Of a DNA stretch of 64,000 nucleotides, positions 42,788 to 51,145 are shown piece by piece (position 1 is the stretch's first letter; each line of letters starts with the position of its first letter). The position numbers and the translations under genes were made by a program. The notes beneath the pieces are model-generated. The model made no database searches and was not told the DNA's origin. It saw nothing but the letters and a program-made list of their open reading frames with translations. The stretch comes from an uncultured Pseudomonadota bacterium (GTDB lineage: Bacteria; Myxococcota_A; UBA796; GCA-2862545): contig CAJXTB010000001.1 in NCBI GenBank assembly GCA_913061235.1, positions 372,001 through 436,000 on the forward strand. Reading direction: 5' to 3'.

Positions 42788-44100
42788 TGGGTTTCTTTTC
42801 GTGGCTGTTTCCATCCGAGTCTGACCGTGTTGCCAAGGGGCAAGCCCTCATGGCACGGGGTGCCTGGGCAGACGCGCGCCTAGAAGTGCTCGACATCGCA
42901 TCCGGTGAGGCCCGAGCGATTGTGGAAGCCGCTGAAGAGAAGCTCGCACTGCAGAACCTTGAGGCGGCAATCTCATGGGCCACCGCAGGCGATGACGAAC
43001 GCATCCAGGTTCACCTCGACCTGGCAAAACAGTTCAAGAAGCCAGGAATGGATGACGCGTTCCGAGACAACCTCAAGCAGATCCGCGACATCCGCGCGGG
43101 TCAGAGCGCTGAGGATGCCGTACGCAAGCAGGAGAAGGCGGAGCGCATGAACACCGTCGACCCCTTCGGCCTGTCCGGGTCAACCGCCCTGCTCACTCCG
43201 CCGCCAGGCATGGACATGACCGAAGAAGAACATGTCGTGCTCGAAGCGCGTGTTGGCTTGCTCATTGAGAACTACCCGGACGCCCTGCGCGACAGCGTGG
43301 GAGAGCTAGATGCTGACTTCGCCCAAGCCGTGTTGGCTCTCGAAGACGGCAATGCCGCAGACGCACTTCAAGGACTGCTGGCCCAACCCGACAACCACGC
43401 ACTGGTCTGCTGGGAACGGGCGCGCGCAGCCCAAGCTCTAGGCGACCCTCTCGCTGCCGCACGCAGCTTGCGCCGCTTCGCTGACCTCGCAGGTGGCCAT
43501 CACACGATTGGCCGTGCTCATACCGGTGTTCTCCTCGCACAGCTGACCGCAGAGAGCGGTGACGTACCCGAGGCCCTGCGCATCTTGCGGGACGTTCGCT
43601 CCAAAGACGCAAACTTGGGAACGGGCTTGTTTGCAGCCCTGCTCGAAGCCACAGACGAGCTCGAAGACGCCGAGACGGTGCTGCTTGCAGCCCTCAAGAT
43701 TCACCCGAAGGCCCTTCCCTTCTACAGCCTGCTCGCACGCGTCCGCCTCAAAGGTGGGCACCGAGTGGCAGCAATGACCGCGCTTGAGCGGGCCATGGAC
43801 CAATGTGCCTGCGGTACCGGGAAATGCGGTAGTGTCCCTATGGATGCCGGCATTGTCCGCACTCTCGCTACGCTGTACTTCGAAGATGGCATGGAGCCCG
43901 AGCGCGCCCACGAGCTCGCCGGCCAGGCCGCTGGCCTCGTTCAGAAGCCCGGTTTTGAAGACGCCTACCTGTCGGCCCTCGCCGGACGTGCCCGTCAAGA
44001 CCCTGGCGTCGAGCCGCTAGTACAGCAACTCCACACCGCAGTTGTCGGCGACGACCCCAGGCGTTCCTTGCTAGACCGCCATCTTCCACTCGCGAGTTGA
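42787..44100 (+). CDS. TPR-like repeat protein of unknown function
   Basis: 437 residues, no signal peptide, largely helical with tetratricopeptide-like units (LEAAISWATAGDDERIQVHL; ALRILRDVRSKDANLGTGLF; TVLLAALKIHPKALPFYSLL). A short cysteine cluster, CACGTGKCG, sits near residue 340 and could bind a metal. It is coupled to def and its end overlaps the convergent ferritin-like gene by 30 bp. TPR proteins usually mediate protein interactions; the partner is unknown. Confidence 0.7.
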   Translation: MGFFSWLFPSESDRVAKGQALMARGAWADARLEVLDIASGEARAIVEAAEEKLALQNLEAAISWATAGDDERIQVHLDLAKQFKKPGMDDAFRDNLKQIRDIRAGQSAEDAVRKQEKAERMNTVDPFGLSGSTALLTPPPGMDMTEEEHVVLEARVGLLIENYPDALRDSVGELDADFAQAVLALEDGNAADALQGLLAQPDNHALVCWERARAAQALGDPLAAARSLRRFADLAGGHHTIGRAHTGVLLAQLTAESGDVPEALRILRDVRSKDANLGTGLFAALLEATDELEDAETVLLAALKIHPKALPFYSLLARVRLKGGHRVAAMTALERAMDQCACGTGKCGSVPMDAGIVRTLATLYFEDGMEPERAHELAGQAAGLVQKPGFEDAYLSALAGRARQDPGVEPLVQQLHTAVVGDDPRRSLLDRHLPLAS

Positions 44101-44826
44101 GACCGCGTCGTCCTGCGTAGCAGCGGACAGGACGTCGCCCTCTACCTTGCGAATCAGTGCGACCAAGCGGCGGGCCGTAGCACGTCGTGAACGTCCGAAT
44201 ACGGTCAGTGTCTTTCGGTGGTCCCACAACACCACAGTGCAGGCGCTGGTAGCGACGGTCCACCATGCAGCGCGAAACGCGAGTCGGGCGGCTGGTGAGC
44301 GAAGCTGGCTCGAGAAGAAGTCGTTGTGAAAGGCCATGTGCGCGTCTTCATCGTTCACAATCTGCTCGAGAGCATCGCGCAGTGAGCCTTCCGGCAGCGC
44401 ATCCACAATGTCGCCGTAGAAGCCAACCGCGATCACTTCCGCCGACAGCAGCACGATGAGCTTTAGGCGCACGCCGGCCAGTCCGCGACCGTGACGGAAC
44501 AGATCTTCTGTCCATGTACCGGACAGCCGAGGCCCTCCGAGCGAACGCACGCAGCGTCCTAGAATGCGGGCATGTCGGCCTTCTTCACGCACGAACATGC
44601 CCAGAGCTTCACAATAGTCGTCATCAATGGCCGGGTCGTCGAACTTGCGGATCTCATGGGCAATGCGCCCTTCGCCCGTCTCGCCAAGCTGAAACCGAGC
44701 CAACGTCAGCGCTAGCTCACGAACCTGGTCCGCCGTCAGCCCTCGGGTAGCGTCCACCACCAAGGGTACCGGCCGAGTTGCGTTGCGCTCAAAATGCTGC
44801 CGCCAAGACGTCCATGCCATGCTCAA
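44071..44826 (-). CDS. Ferritin-like diiron protein with C-terminal membrane segment
   Basis: 251 residues. Metal-ligand pattern of a ferritin-like four-helix bundle: Glu in FQLGETGEGRIAHE, ExxH in REEGRHARIL, Glu in LLSAEVIAVGF and ExxH in NDEDAHMAFH. A hydrophobic stretch (FRAAWWTVATSACTVVLW) near residue 200 may anchor it to the membrane. Such proteins oxidise or desaturate substrates, or detoxify peroxide; the substrate here is unknown. Overlaps the TPR gene tail to tail. Confidence 0.7.
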   Translation of the reverse strand: MSMAWTSWRQHFERNATRPVPLVVDATRGLTADQVRELALTLARFQLGETGEGRIAHEIRKFDDPAIDDDYCEALGMFVREEGRHARILGRCVRSLGGPRLSGTWTEDLFRHGRGLAGVRLKLIVLLSAEVIAVGFYGDIVDALPEGSLRDALEQIVNDEDAHMAFHNDFFSSQLRSPAARLAFRAAWWTVATSACTVVLWDHRKTLTVFGRSRRATARRLVALIRKVEGDVLSAATQDDAVSTREWKMAV

Positions 44827-44915
44827 GTCCTCCAGACACCCACCATGTAGGCGGGCATTCGGCGGACGGAGAGGCTGGGCTAGGTCAGCGGTCGCAACAG
44901 GTTGCTGAGCCGTCG

Positions 44916-45218
44916 CTAGCCTGCCTTGGGCAGCCGAATCTCAGGCTTTTCTTTGCGACGCCGGTACAGCACCACGGTCCGACCAATGGTCTGAGCGAGT
45001 CCGGATTTGCTCGCTGCCGCCAACGCAACAGCCGTCTCCTTGACGGATTCTGGAGCGTTCTGAGTCACCTTGACCTTGAGCAGCTCGCGCAGCTCTAGCT
45101 CATAATTTAGCTTATCAACTACCGAATCGGTGACACCCTCTTTGCCGACGGTAACAACCGGGTCCAAGTGGTGTGCCAGTCCGCGTAGGTGACGTCGCTG
45201 CTTGCCTGTGAGGTCCAT
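44916..45218 (-). CDS. yhbY: YhbY-family RNA-binding protein (CRM domain)
   Basis: 100 residues, a single CRM domain: LTGKQRRHLRGLAHHLDPVV, then VGKEGVTDSVVDKLNYELEL and the late GRTVVLYRRR. YhbY associates with the large ribosomal subunit precursor. I start at the ATG of MDLTGKQRR; a longer frame upstream would overlap the divergent SpoU gene. Length matches the family (about 97). Confidence 0.92.
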   Translation of the reverse strand: MDLTGKQRRHLRGLAHHLDPVVTVGKEGVTDSVVDKLNYELELRELLKVKVTQNAPESVKETAVALAAASKSGLAQTIGRTVVLYRRRKEKPEIRLPKAG

Positions 45219-45242
45219 GTCGTTCCCGGTTACGCCGCGTCC

Positions 45243-45842
45243 ATGAGAGACGTCCGACGAAATAAGCTGAAAGAGGCTCTTGACCAGCGGCTCGGCTACG
45301 TGCACTGCGCGGTCGAGGCCGTGTACCACCGCCACAATGTAAGCGCCATTTTGCGGACATGTGATGCCCTTGGCATTCACCATGTTCACCTCATCGCTGG
45401 CGGCGAGACACCGGCTCTCGCACCCGCTCGCGGGGCAGAGCGCTGGCTGGATATCCGTCACTATGACGGCCCAGAGCAGGCCATGAATGCGCTACATGCA
45501 GACGGCATTCGTGTGTATGTAGCAGACCTCGATGATGCCGGCGTGCCACCCGAGCACGTGCCACTGACCACACCCGTGTGCCTGTGGTTTGGTGCCGAGA
45601 TGGTCGGTCCATCCCCCATCGCCCACTCCCTCGCGGACGGCGTGATGACGCTACCCATGCGCGGACTGGCCCAATCGCTCAACGTCAGCGTAGCCGCAGC
45701 CTTGTCACTAAGACCGGTGGCCGAGGCAGCGCGAACGCTTCATGGAGCGGCTGCCCTACTGCCCGCTGAGCAACACGCGGCCATCTGGCAGGACTGGCGG
45801 AACCGGGCTGGCCGGAACCGCAGAGACATCACTGGGGAATGA
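45243..45842 (+). CDS. SpoU/TrmH-family RNA 2'-O-methyltransferase
   Basis: 199 residues of a SPOUT knot enzyme. Motif 1 is YHRHNVSAILRTCDALGI, motif 2 LWFGAEMVGPSP, motif 3 LPMRGLAQSLNVSVAAAL. Closest in form to TrmH (tRNA Gm18), though motif 2 is usually FGxExxGLS and reads GPS here. The first ATG is 24 bp from the divergent yhbY start. Likely target tRNA or rRNA; not resolved. Confidence 0.88.
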   Translation: MRDVRRNKLKEALDQRLGYVHCAVEAVYHRHNVSAILRTCDALGIHHVHLIAGGETPALAPARGAERWLDIRHYDGPEQAMNALHADGIRVYVADLDDAGVPPEHVPLTTPVCLWFGAEMVGPSPIAHSLADGVMTLPMRGLAQSLNVSVAAALSLRPVAEAARTLHGAAALLPAEQHAAIWQDWRNRAGRNRRDITGE

Positions 45843-47592
45843 CGGGTAGGCCGAGCGGCTTGTCCATGACCTCATCATCGACGCTCTCGCCAACCCCTAG
45901 ATCGTCCAGGTCCTTGTCGGAAGCCGGAGAGTTGTTCTCAAGAACCTCTCCATCGCCGTAGCCCTCGCCAATGTCCATCGACACGAGCTCCTTGTCGAAC
46001 TCAAGGTCGTTGACCCAGTAGCCTTCGACCCACGAGACACCGTCGAACCAGCCGGGAACCCAGGTAAAGCCGTCGTCTGCTGCCAAGGGTAGCCAGAAGC
46101 CTGCGTTGAACACGCCGTCTTCGTCGTAAAAGGCACTCTGCCAGGTGAAGCTCTGTCGGTAGGTAGGCCGCCAGAAGCCGTCCACATAGGCATCTCCCTT
46201 CCAGAAACCTGGCTCCCATGCGTAGCCCTCGGGGCCGTCGGCTGTCGGACGCCAGTGACCAGGAACGTACGAGCCATCTTCTAGGTAGAAGCCTTCAACC
46301 CACTGCCAGTCGCCGTCGGTCCGCTCCTCAGCGCGCCAGTAGCCGTCCACGTAGACATGGTTGCGTTGCCAGAACCCGTTGGTCCACACGTAGCCCTGAC
46401 GCGGGGCGATGTGGTGTGCAGGCACCCAGTAGCCAGGCTGCCAGAACCCATACTGAAAGGAGCCAGGAACCCATGCCCAGCCAAGCCGCTCGTTCGGGTA
46501 CCACTGGCGACCCCACGGATCGCCCATGGAGTTGTCGTACCAGACCGCAGAGGTGTTGTGCTGATTACGGTAGTACGGATGAACGTACCATCCGGAGTAC
46601 CAAGGGTCGTAGTAGTGGTGCGCAGACGGGTCGCGTGGTGCTGCAGGGTCCGGCTGAACGGTACCCGCACTCTCACGGTCCGCCACAACATCCACAACGT
46701 CCGGGGCGTCTACAGGGGTGTCTCGGTTGCTCGGAATGCTGATGTCACGGAAGCCCGATGGGGACCGGATTCCCGTGACCTGGCCACCGAGTGTTGGTGC
46801 CCCCACCTCGGACGGCGCCAGCTGAATCGGCTGGGTGTTGTAGCGGCTGTCCGGGTTGCGAATCGCCGCGGCGCTCAGCTCATTCGATTGCACAGGTGCC
46901 CGGCGGTACACGGGTGCTGTTTTAGACGGCAACGATGTAGGCGCACTGCGGAGTACGGGCTGACCGGTGCGTATGTCTCGCTGTTCAATGATGACGGGCG
47001 ACACGCTCGAGGGCGCGGGTGCCAGCGTAGGCATGGGCGTGACAGGATTTGTAGCCCGGCGAATCGGATCCGAGTTCCCTTGAATCGGGGCCCGCCGGAC
47101 TGGAGGCGGTGCAACTGGGCGCGTCTGTGTTGGTGATGGGCTTACAGGACGCGGCGGCAGCGGCGCGCGCTGAATCGGCGGTGACGGTGGCGGAGTGTTC
47201 ACCGGTGGACGCTGGCGCTCGATGGGCGGCGGTGACGGTGGACGCTGGCGCTCGATGGGCGGCGGTGACGGTGGCGTTGTCGGACGGCGCCGAATCGGAG
47301 CGGGAGACGAAGGCCGAGGAGTGGGCGCGGGAGCGGACGTTGGACGCGGTCGAGGAGCGGGAGCCGTAGGACGCGGGGTCGGTGCCGGACGCACCGGCCG
47401 AGTCGGACGAGGGGTTGGTGCGGGGGATGCTGGACGCGTTGGACGACGAATCGGACGAGGGGTGGGACGCGGCGGTGGGGAGTCCGGCTCATCGGCTGTT
47501 GAGGGGCCTCCGCGCGACATCGGACCGTCCGCCCGTGCGGAGGTGGCGAAACAGAGCGCGACCAACACAAGACCTAGTCTGAAATTCCGCAC
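45829..47592 (-). CDS. Secreted proline-rich protein with WXXGXW repeats
   Basis: 587 residues. Signal peptide (NFRLGLVLVALCFATSARA), then about 250 residues of extreme Pro/Arg low complexity with a perfect 11-residue tandem unit (PPSPPPIERQR), then eight or so copies of a W-[VK]-x-G-[FY]-W type unit (WAWVPGSFQYGFWQPGYW; WVEGYW; WEPGFWKGDAYVDGFW) and an acidic tail. The repeats match the WXXGXW (BcpO-related) domain, thought to be an envelope/surface beta repeat of unknown function. I choose GTG with GGAGG five bases upstream; an ATG five codons earlier is possible. The end overlaps the SpoU gene. Confidence 0.75.
   Translation of the reverse strand: MRNFRLGLVLVALCFATSARADGPMSRGGPSTADEPDSPPPRPTPRPIRRPTRPASPAPTPRPTRPVRPAPTPRPTAPAPRPRPTSAPAPTPRPSSPAPIRRRPTTPPSPPPIERQRPPSPPPIERQRPPVNTPPPSPPIQRAPLPPRPVSPSPTQTRPVAPPPVRRAPIQGNSDPIRRATNPVTPMPTLAPAPSSVSPVIIEQRDIRTGQPVLRSAPTSLPSKTAPVYRRAPVQSNELSAAAIRNPDSRYNTQPIQLAPSEVGAPTLGGQVTGIRSPSGFRDISIPSNRDTPVDAPDVVDVVADRESAGTVQPDPAAPRDPSAHHYYDPWYSGWYVHPYYRNQHNTSAVWYDNSMGDPWGRQWYPNERLGWAWVPGSFQYGFWQPGYWVPAHHIAPRQGYVWTNGFWQRNHVYVDGYWRAEERTDGDWQWVEGFYLEDGSYVPGHWRPTADGPEGYAWEPGFWKGDAYVDGFWRPTYRQSFTWQSAFYDEDGVFNAGFWLPLAADDGFTWVPGWFDGVSWVEGYWVNDLEFDKELVSMDIGEGYGDGEVLENNSPASDKDLDDLGVGESVDDEVMDKPLGLPVIPQ
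47207..47272. repeat. Exact tandem repeat of a 33-bp unit (2 copies)
   Basis: Two identical 33-bp copies in frame within the proline-rich part of the WXXGXW gene, encoding the 11-residue unit twice. Partial further copies flank them. Confidence 0.9.
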
Positions 47593-47647
47593 ACATTCCT
47601 CCAACATGGGCGCCTCTGACGGCCCAGTGTCCGAGTTATTCAACGGC

Positions 47648-48301
47648 ATGCGAAATTTGATCCCACCTGCCGTGTTGTCGCTCGTTGCCCTGATCGGGGG
47701 CTGCACCCCAGGATCTGTGGACTGGGCGACAGGTAGCGATAGCCTGCGAACAGCGTTGTTCCAGACCAGCGATACCAACGTCGGTACCACGCGAATCCTG
47801 CTCTCCACCGGACAGTTCGGCTGCGACTTTCCCGAAGCAGAGGATCCAAATGACCTTATCGACGCCCAGCTCGCCATTGTTGTGGGCGCCTGTCGCGAAG
47901 ACGCCAGACACCTAGCCATCACCACATTCCATGACCCCGAAATGAGCCGTGAAGGCCGGTACATCGGCCAAGACGACGCTGCAGTCAGCGACCTCGCTCC
48001 AGAGAATCCGCGAATTGCGCGCGTTGACTACGTGGGTATTGAAGAATCGGTGCTGACCACCTCAGACCTTCCCCAGTTCAATGATGCCTTGGGTGGAACC
48101 TACCGACCGACCGACATTACCCAAGCCTTTGGCGTTGGCGTTGGCGGTCGCGTACAGATTCGAGAATCGGAAGCGGAGCTGTCCGGGTCGTTCGACTTTC
48201 CGAGCCTGCATGTGTCCGGCCGATTCCGTGCCGTGGAGTGCCCTGCTGGAAGTCCCCTGTTCAACTTGGCCTTCACCAGCCCGACCGCGTCGTGTCCATA
48301 G
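47648..48301 (+). CDS. Lipoprotein of unknown function
   Basis: 217 residues with lipobox SLVALIGGC and a mature beta-rich domain (AQLAIVVGACREDARHLA; VGVGGRVQIRESEAELSGSF) containing three further cysteines. No family recognised. The start is the ATG at MRNLIPP; a much longer upstream frame is antisense to the proline-rich repeats and not credible. The ABC ATPase begins inside its last codons (10-bp overlap), suggesting a functional link with that transporter. Confidence 0.7.
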   Translation: MRNLIPPAVLSLVALIGGCTPGSVDWATGSDSLRTALFQTSDTNVGTTRILLSTGQFGCDFPEAEDPNDLIDAQLAIVVGACREDARHLAITTFHDPEMSREGRYIGQDDAAVSDLAPENPRIARVDYVGIEESVLTTSDLPQFNDALGGTYRPTDITQAFGVGVGGRVQIRESEAELSGSFDFPSLHVSGRFRAVECPAGSPLFNLAFTSPTASCP

Positions 48302-48879
48302 AACCGCTCGCACCCGCCACCCTCACTGACGTCACCGTCCACACCGAGCACAGCACCCTCGGCCCGTGGACACTGACGGTGAATGCTGGCGAATGTGTGG
48401 CTCTTACCGGTGACAATGGCGCAGGTAAGAGCAGCCTCGTTCGCGTCCTATGTGGTCTGATTCCGGCGTCGTCTGGGGCCGTGCAGCGTCACGGCTCACG
48501 CAGCCTGGCACCCGAACCGTTTCATCCCCCCACCGGACTGCGCACACACACGTTCTTCGAACATGTCTGCCGCAGCCTTGGCACCACGCATCCAACCGCC
48601 ATTGCCACACTCTGTGGTCCAGACGTGATGCAGAATCGGCTCGACCACCTGTCGCGCGGTCAACTCAAGCGAGTGGTTGTGGCGCAAGCCTTCATTGGCG
48701 AGCCGACGTTGCTTGTGTTGGACGAACCCCTTGAAGGCCTAGACCGTTCGGGAATTGCTGCGGTGACAGCACTGGTTCACCAGCATGTGGAGGCCGGCGG
48801 TGCAGCGCTCATCGCCACACACCGGCCCGAGTCCTGGGAACACCCGCACACCCGAACCTTCTCGGTCGGTGCCTCGTGA
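48292..48879 (+). CDS. ABC transporter ATPase, CcmA-like
   Basis: 195 residues. Walker A GDNGAGKSSL, signature LSRGQLKRVV (like CcmA LSxGQ), Walker B LLVLDEPLEGLD and H-loop ATHRP. Small single-domain ATPase of the ABC-2/heme-exporter type. I use a GTG that overlaps the lipoprotein stop. It pairs with the membrane protein next to it, whose GTG overlaps its own stop (GTGA). Substrate unknown. Confidence 0.88.
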   Translation: MSIEPLAPATLTDVTVHTEHSTLGPWTLTVNAGECVALTGDNGAGKSSLVRVLCGLIPASSGAVQRHGSRSLAPEPFHPPTGLRTHTFFEHVCRSLGTTHPTAIATLCGPDVMQNRLDHLSRGQLKRVVVAQAFIGEPTLLVLDEPLEGLDRSGIAAVTALVHQHVEAGGAALIATHRPESWEHPHTRTFSVGAS

Positions 48880-49637
48880 ATCTCACACCCACCGTGAAGG
48901 CGGCCGTTTCCCACGCAACCCGACTTCGCATCCCACATCTCATGGTCGCCTGGGCCGTGCTTGCGTTCGCAGCAACACCACTCGCTCGGCACGCAACCCT
49001 AGGGGCGCCAGCACGTGGAGGGGCGGATTGGGTCTTGGCCTCCGGTTGGTTGGCGACCAGCGCCGCAGCCCTGGTCTTGGGCATCCTTGTTGCCCAGACA
49101 ACCAGCGTGGATGACCTACTCGTGGCCCGAGGTCATGCGGCTCGCCGGTGTCTTGCCGCCCGCTGGGTGGGTGCCGCGATTGGGGCTGTTCTGGCTGCCA
49201 TTCTTGCAGGGTCTACCTATGTGGTTTCAGCACTCGCTTGGTCGCTGCCACTGTCGCCCACCATCCTGCAGTGGACCGGCCTGCTCGTGTTGGAGTCGCT
49301 GGTCATCGCATCTGCCGGTTGTCTGCTCGGCCGGCTAGCGCGCAGCTCTGTCGCGATTGCCGCGGGCGCCGTGCTGTTCGTCGTTGGGCATCTCGCTGAC
49401 GAGACTGCTGCCCTCGCTCGCGCAGGAGACACTGCTATTCCGTGGTTGTTCGTCGTCTTACCAGACCTCGACCGCTTCAATGCACACGCTGCTGTACTGA
49501 CGAGCTCGCCCCTGCAAACGTCAACCCTGGTCACAGCTGTACTGCTCGCGGTGTGCTGGACCACAGCGTTGGTCGGCAGCGCGCTATGGGTGACCGAAGA
49601 CACGAACAGCCGCTCCACCCAGGAACCTCGTTCATGA
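48876..49637 (+). CDS. ABC transporter membrane subunit
   Basis: 253 residues with about six membrane helices (LMVAWAVLAFAATPLA; SAAALVLGILVAQTTS; AGAVLFVVGHLAD). No strong family motif, but size, topology and coupling to the ATPase fit an ABC-2-type permease. Its stop overlaps the pilD start (ATGA). Confidence 0.75.
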   Translation: MNLTPTVKAAVSHATRLRIPHLMVAWAVLAFAATPLARHATLGAPARGGADWVLASGWLATSAAALVLGILVAQTTSVDDLLVARGHAARRCLAARWVGAAIGAVLAAILAGSTYVVSALAWSLPLSPTILQWTGLLVLESLVIASAGCLLGRLARSSVAIAAGAVLFVVGHLADETAALARAGDTAIPWLFVVLPDLDRFNAHAAVLTSSPLQTSTLVTAVLLAVCWTTALVGSALWVTEDTNSRSTQEPRS

Positions 49638-50479
49638 TTGCGTTGTACTGGTTGTGGATGGGATTCGCGCTGTGCACGGGCTTAATCCTCGGCAGCTTCT
49701 CCAACGTGGCCATCGGTCGGTGGGCCGTCGACAAGAGCGTCGTCGCCCCACGCAGCCACTGCCCGTACTGCGGCACCACACTTGGACCTTCGGAGCTTGT
49801 TCCCGTCCTGTCATGGCTGTGGTTGCGCGGGAAATGTGGAACGTGCAGCAGCCCAATCGCACCGACCTACCCTCTCATTGAGCTACTCGGTGGCTTGCTT
49901 GGCCTGCTGGTCTACCGTCGCGTCATCCCCAACGCAGCGTCTGTCGACGCGGCCCACCTGACTGCGTGGGCCGTGCTGACCGTTTTCGTGATTCTACTAG
50001 TAATCGCCGCCTATGTAGACCTGCGACACTGGATTATTCCCGACCAAACCTCCGTCTACGCCATTCCCTTCGCCGTGCTCTCCGTCGTGGTCCTTCAATT
50101 CATGGACTACGACGGCTGGATGGCCATCACGTGGCAGACCTCGGTTATTGGCGCACTCGTCGGAGCCGGAGCACTCGCCGCCGTGTCTATGGTGACGCGC
50201 TTCATCTACGGCTACCAAGCGCTGGGTTGGGGCGACGTGAAGCTCATGGGCTTCATTGGGGCGATGGTGGGTCCCCTTCCCGTCATCTTCGTCGTCTTCT
50301 TGGTCGGCTCGATCATCGGCTCTGTCGTGGGCCTGGCGTACCTCCTAGTCCGACGCCGCAACGGAATGTTACCTTTCGGGCCGTCTTTGGTGCTCGCCGC
50401 GATACTGTACGTCTTGTACGGCGACGTGCTCACGCGAGTCCTCGTGCCGGGTGTAGGGCTGGCACTTGGATGGACATAA
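49634..50479 (+). CDS. pilD: Type IV prepilin peptidase
   Basis: 281 residues. N-terminal zinc ribbon with two CxxC pairs (CPYCGTTL, CGTCSSPI) and eight or so membrane helices. The two catalytic aspartates are in YVDLRHWIIPD and GWGDVKLMG (GxGD). PilD cleaves and N-methylates prepilins for type IV pili or type II secretion. It is embedded in an ABC-transporter operon, and the next gene is a methyltransferase that overlaps its stop by one base (TAATG). Confidence 0.95.
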   Translation: MIALYWLWMGFALCTGLILGSFSNVAIGRWAVDKSVVAPRSHCPYCGTTLGPSELVPVLSWLWLRGKCGTCSSPIAPTYPLIELLGGLLGLLVYRRVIPNAASVDAAHLTAWAVLTVFVILLVIAAYVDLRHWIIPDQTSVYAIPFAVLSVVVLQFMDYDGWMAITWQTSVIGALVGAGALAAVSMVTRFIYGYQALGWGDVKLMGFIGAMVGPLPVIFVVFLVGSIIGSVVGLAYLLVRRRNGMLPFGPSLVLAAILYVLYGDVLTRVLVPGVGLALGWT

Positions 50480-51126
50480 TGCCGGATGGCTACGAGACCG
50501 TTGTTGAGGCGGTCGAAGTCGCTGGACGCACGTGGATGATGGAACGCCTGAAGGACCGGTCGCAGTTCCACGACCCTGACGGAGTTGCCGCCGCCATGGG
50601 CGTTCACGAGAACGTGTGGCCTATCTTCGGCCTCCTGTGGCCTGCAGCCCCCATGCTCGTTGAGGCGCTTGACCACTTCGACCTAAAAGACGCATCGGTC
50701 CTAGAGCTTGGCTGCGGACTGGCACTGGTCTCTTTGGCCCTACACGCCCGCGGCATCCGTGTGGTGGCGAGCGACATCCACCCGCTGGCCGAAGACTTCC
50801 TGGCCCGCAACAGCGAGCGAAACGGCTTGAGTCCTGTGCCGTTCATGCGCATTGATTGGACCCAACACTACCCGGACCTCGCCAAGTTCGACGTCCTCAT
50901 TGCCAGTGACGTACTGTACGAAGATGGCATGGCCCCCGACATCGTTGCCTTCATCAACCAACATTGCGCCAATGGAATTCGGGTATTCGTCACCGACCCC
51001 GGCCGCTCTGGAAGGCGCAACCGCTTCACCCGCATGATGCTTGAAGCCGGGTTCACGGTTGACGAATGGCAAGACGAGGCAAACACCAAGGGCCGCATCA
51101 TGACCTACACGCGCGGCTTGTCGTAG
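50479..51126 (+). CDS. SAM-dependent methyltransferase (Methyltransf_16/NNT1-like)
   Basis: 215 residues. The SAM site is VLELGCGLALVSLALHARG, with ASDIHPLAEDFLARNSERNG and ASDVLYEDG, typical of lysine- or nicotinamide-type small methyltransferases of the Methyltransf_16 group. N-terminal ENVWPIFGLLWPAAPMLVE fits the usual WPA motif. Substrate unknown, probably a protein. Start codon overlaps pilD. Confidence 0.82.
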   Translation: MPDGYETVVEAVEVAGRTWMMERLKDRSQFHDPDGVAAAMGVHENVWPIFGLLWPAAPMLVEALDHFDLKDASVLELGCGLALVSLALHARGIRVVASDIHPLAEDFLARNSERNGLSPVPFMRIDWTQHYPDLAKFDVLIASDVLYEDGMAPDIVAFINQHCANGIRVFVTDPGRSGRRNRFTRMMLEAGFTVDEWQDEANTKGRIMTYTRGLS

Positions 51127-51145
51127 GTCGCGATACAGTCGCACC

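Noticed and set aside
47109-47647. Plus-strand frames with GGRWRSMGGGDGG-type sequence
   Set aside because: Antisense to the Pro/Arg-rich repeats of the WXXGXW gene; the composition follows from that repeat.
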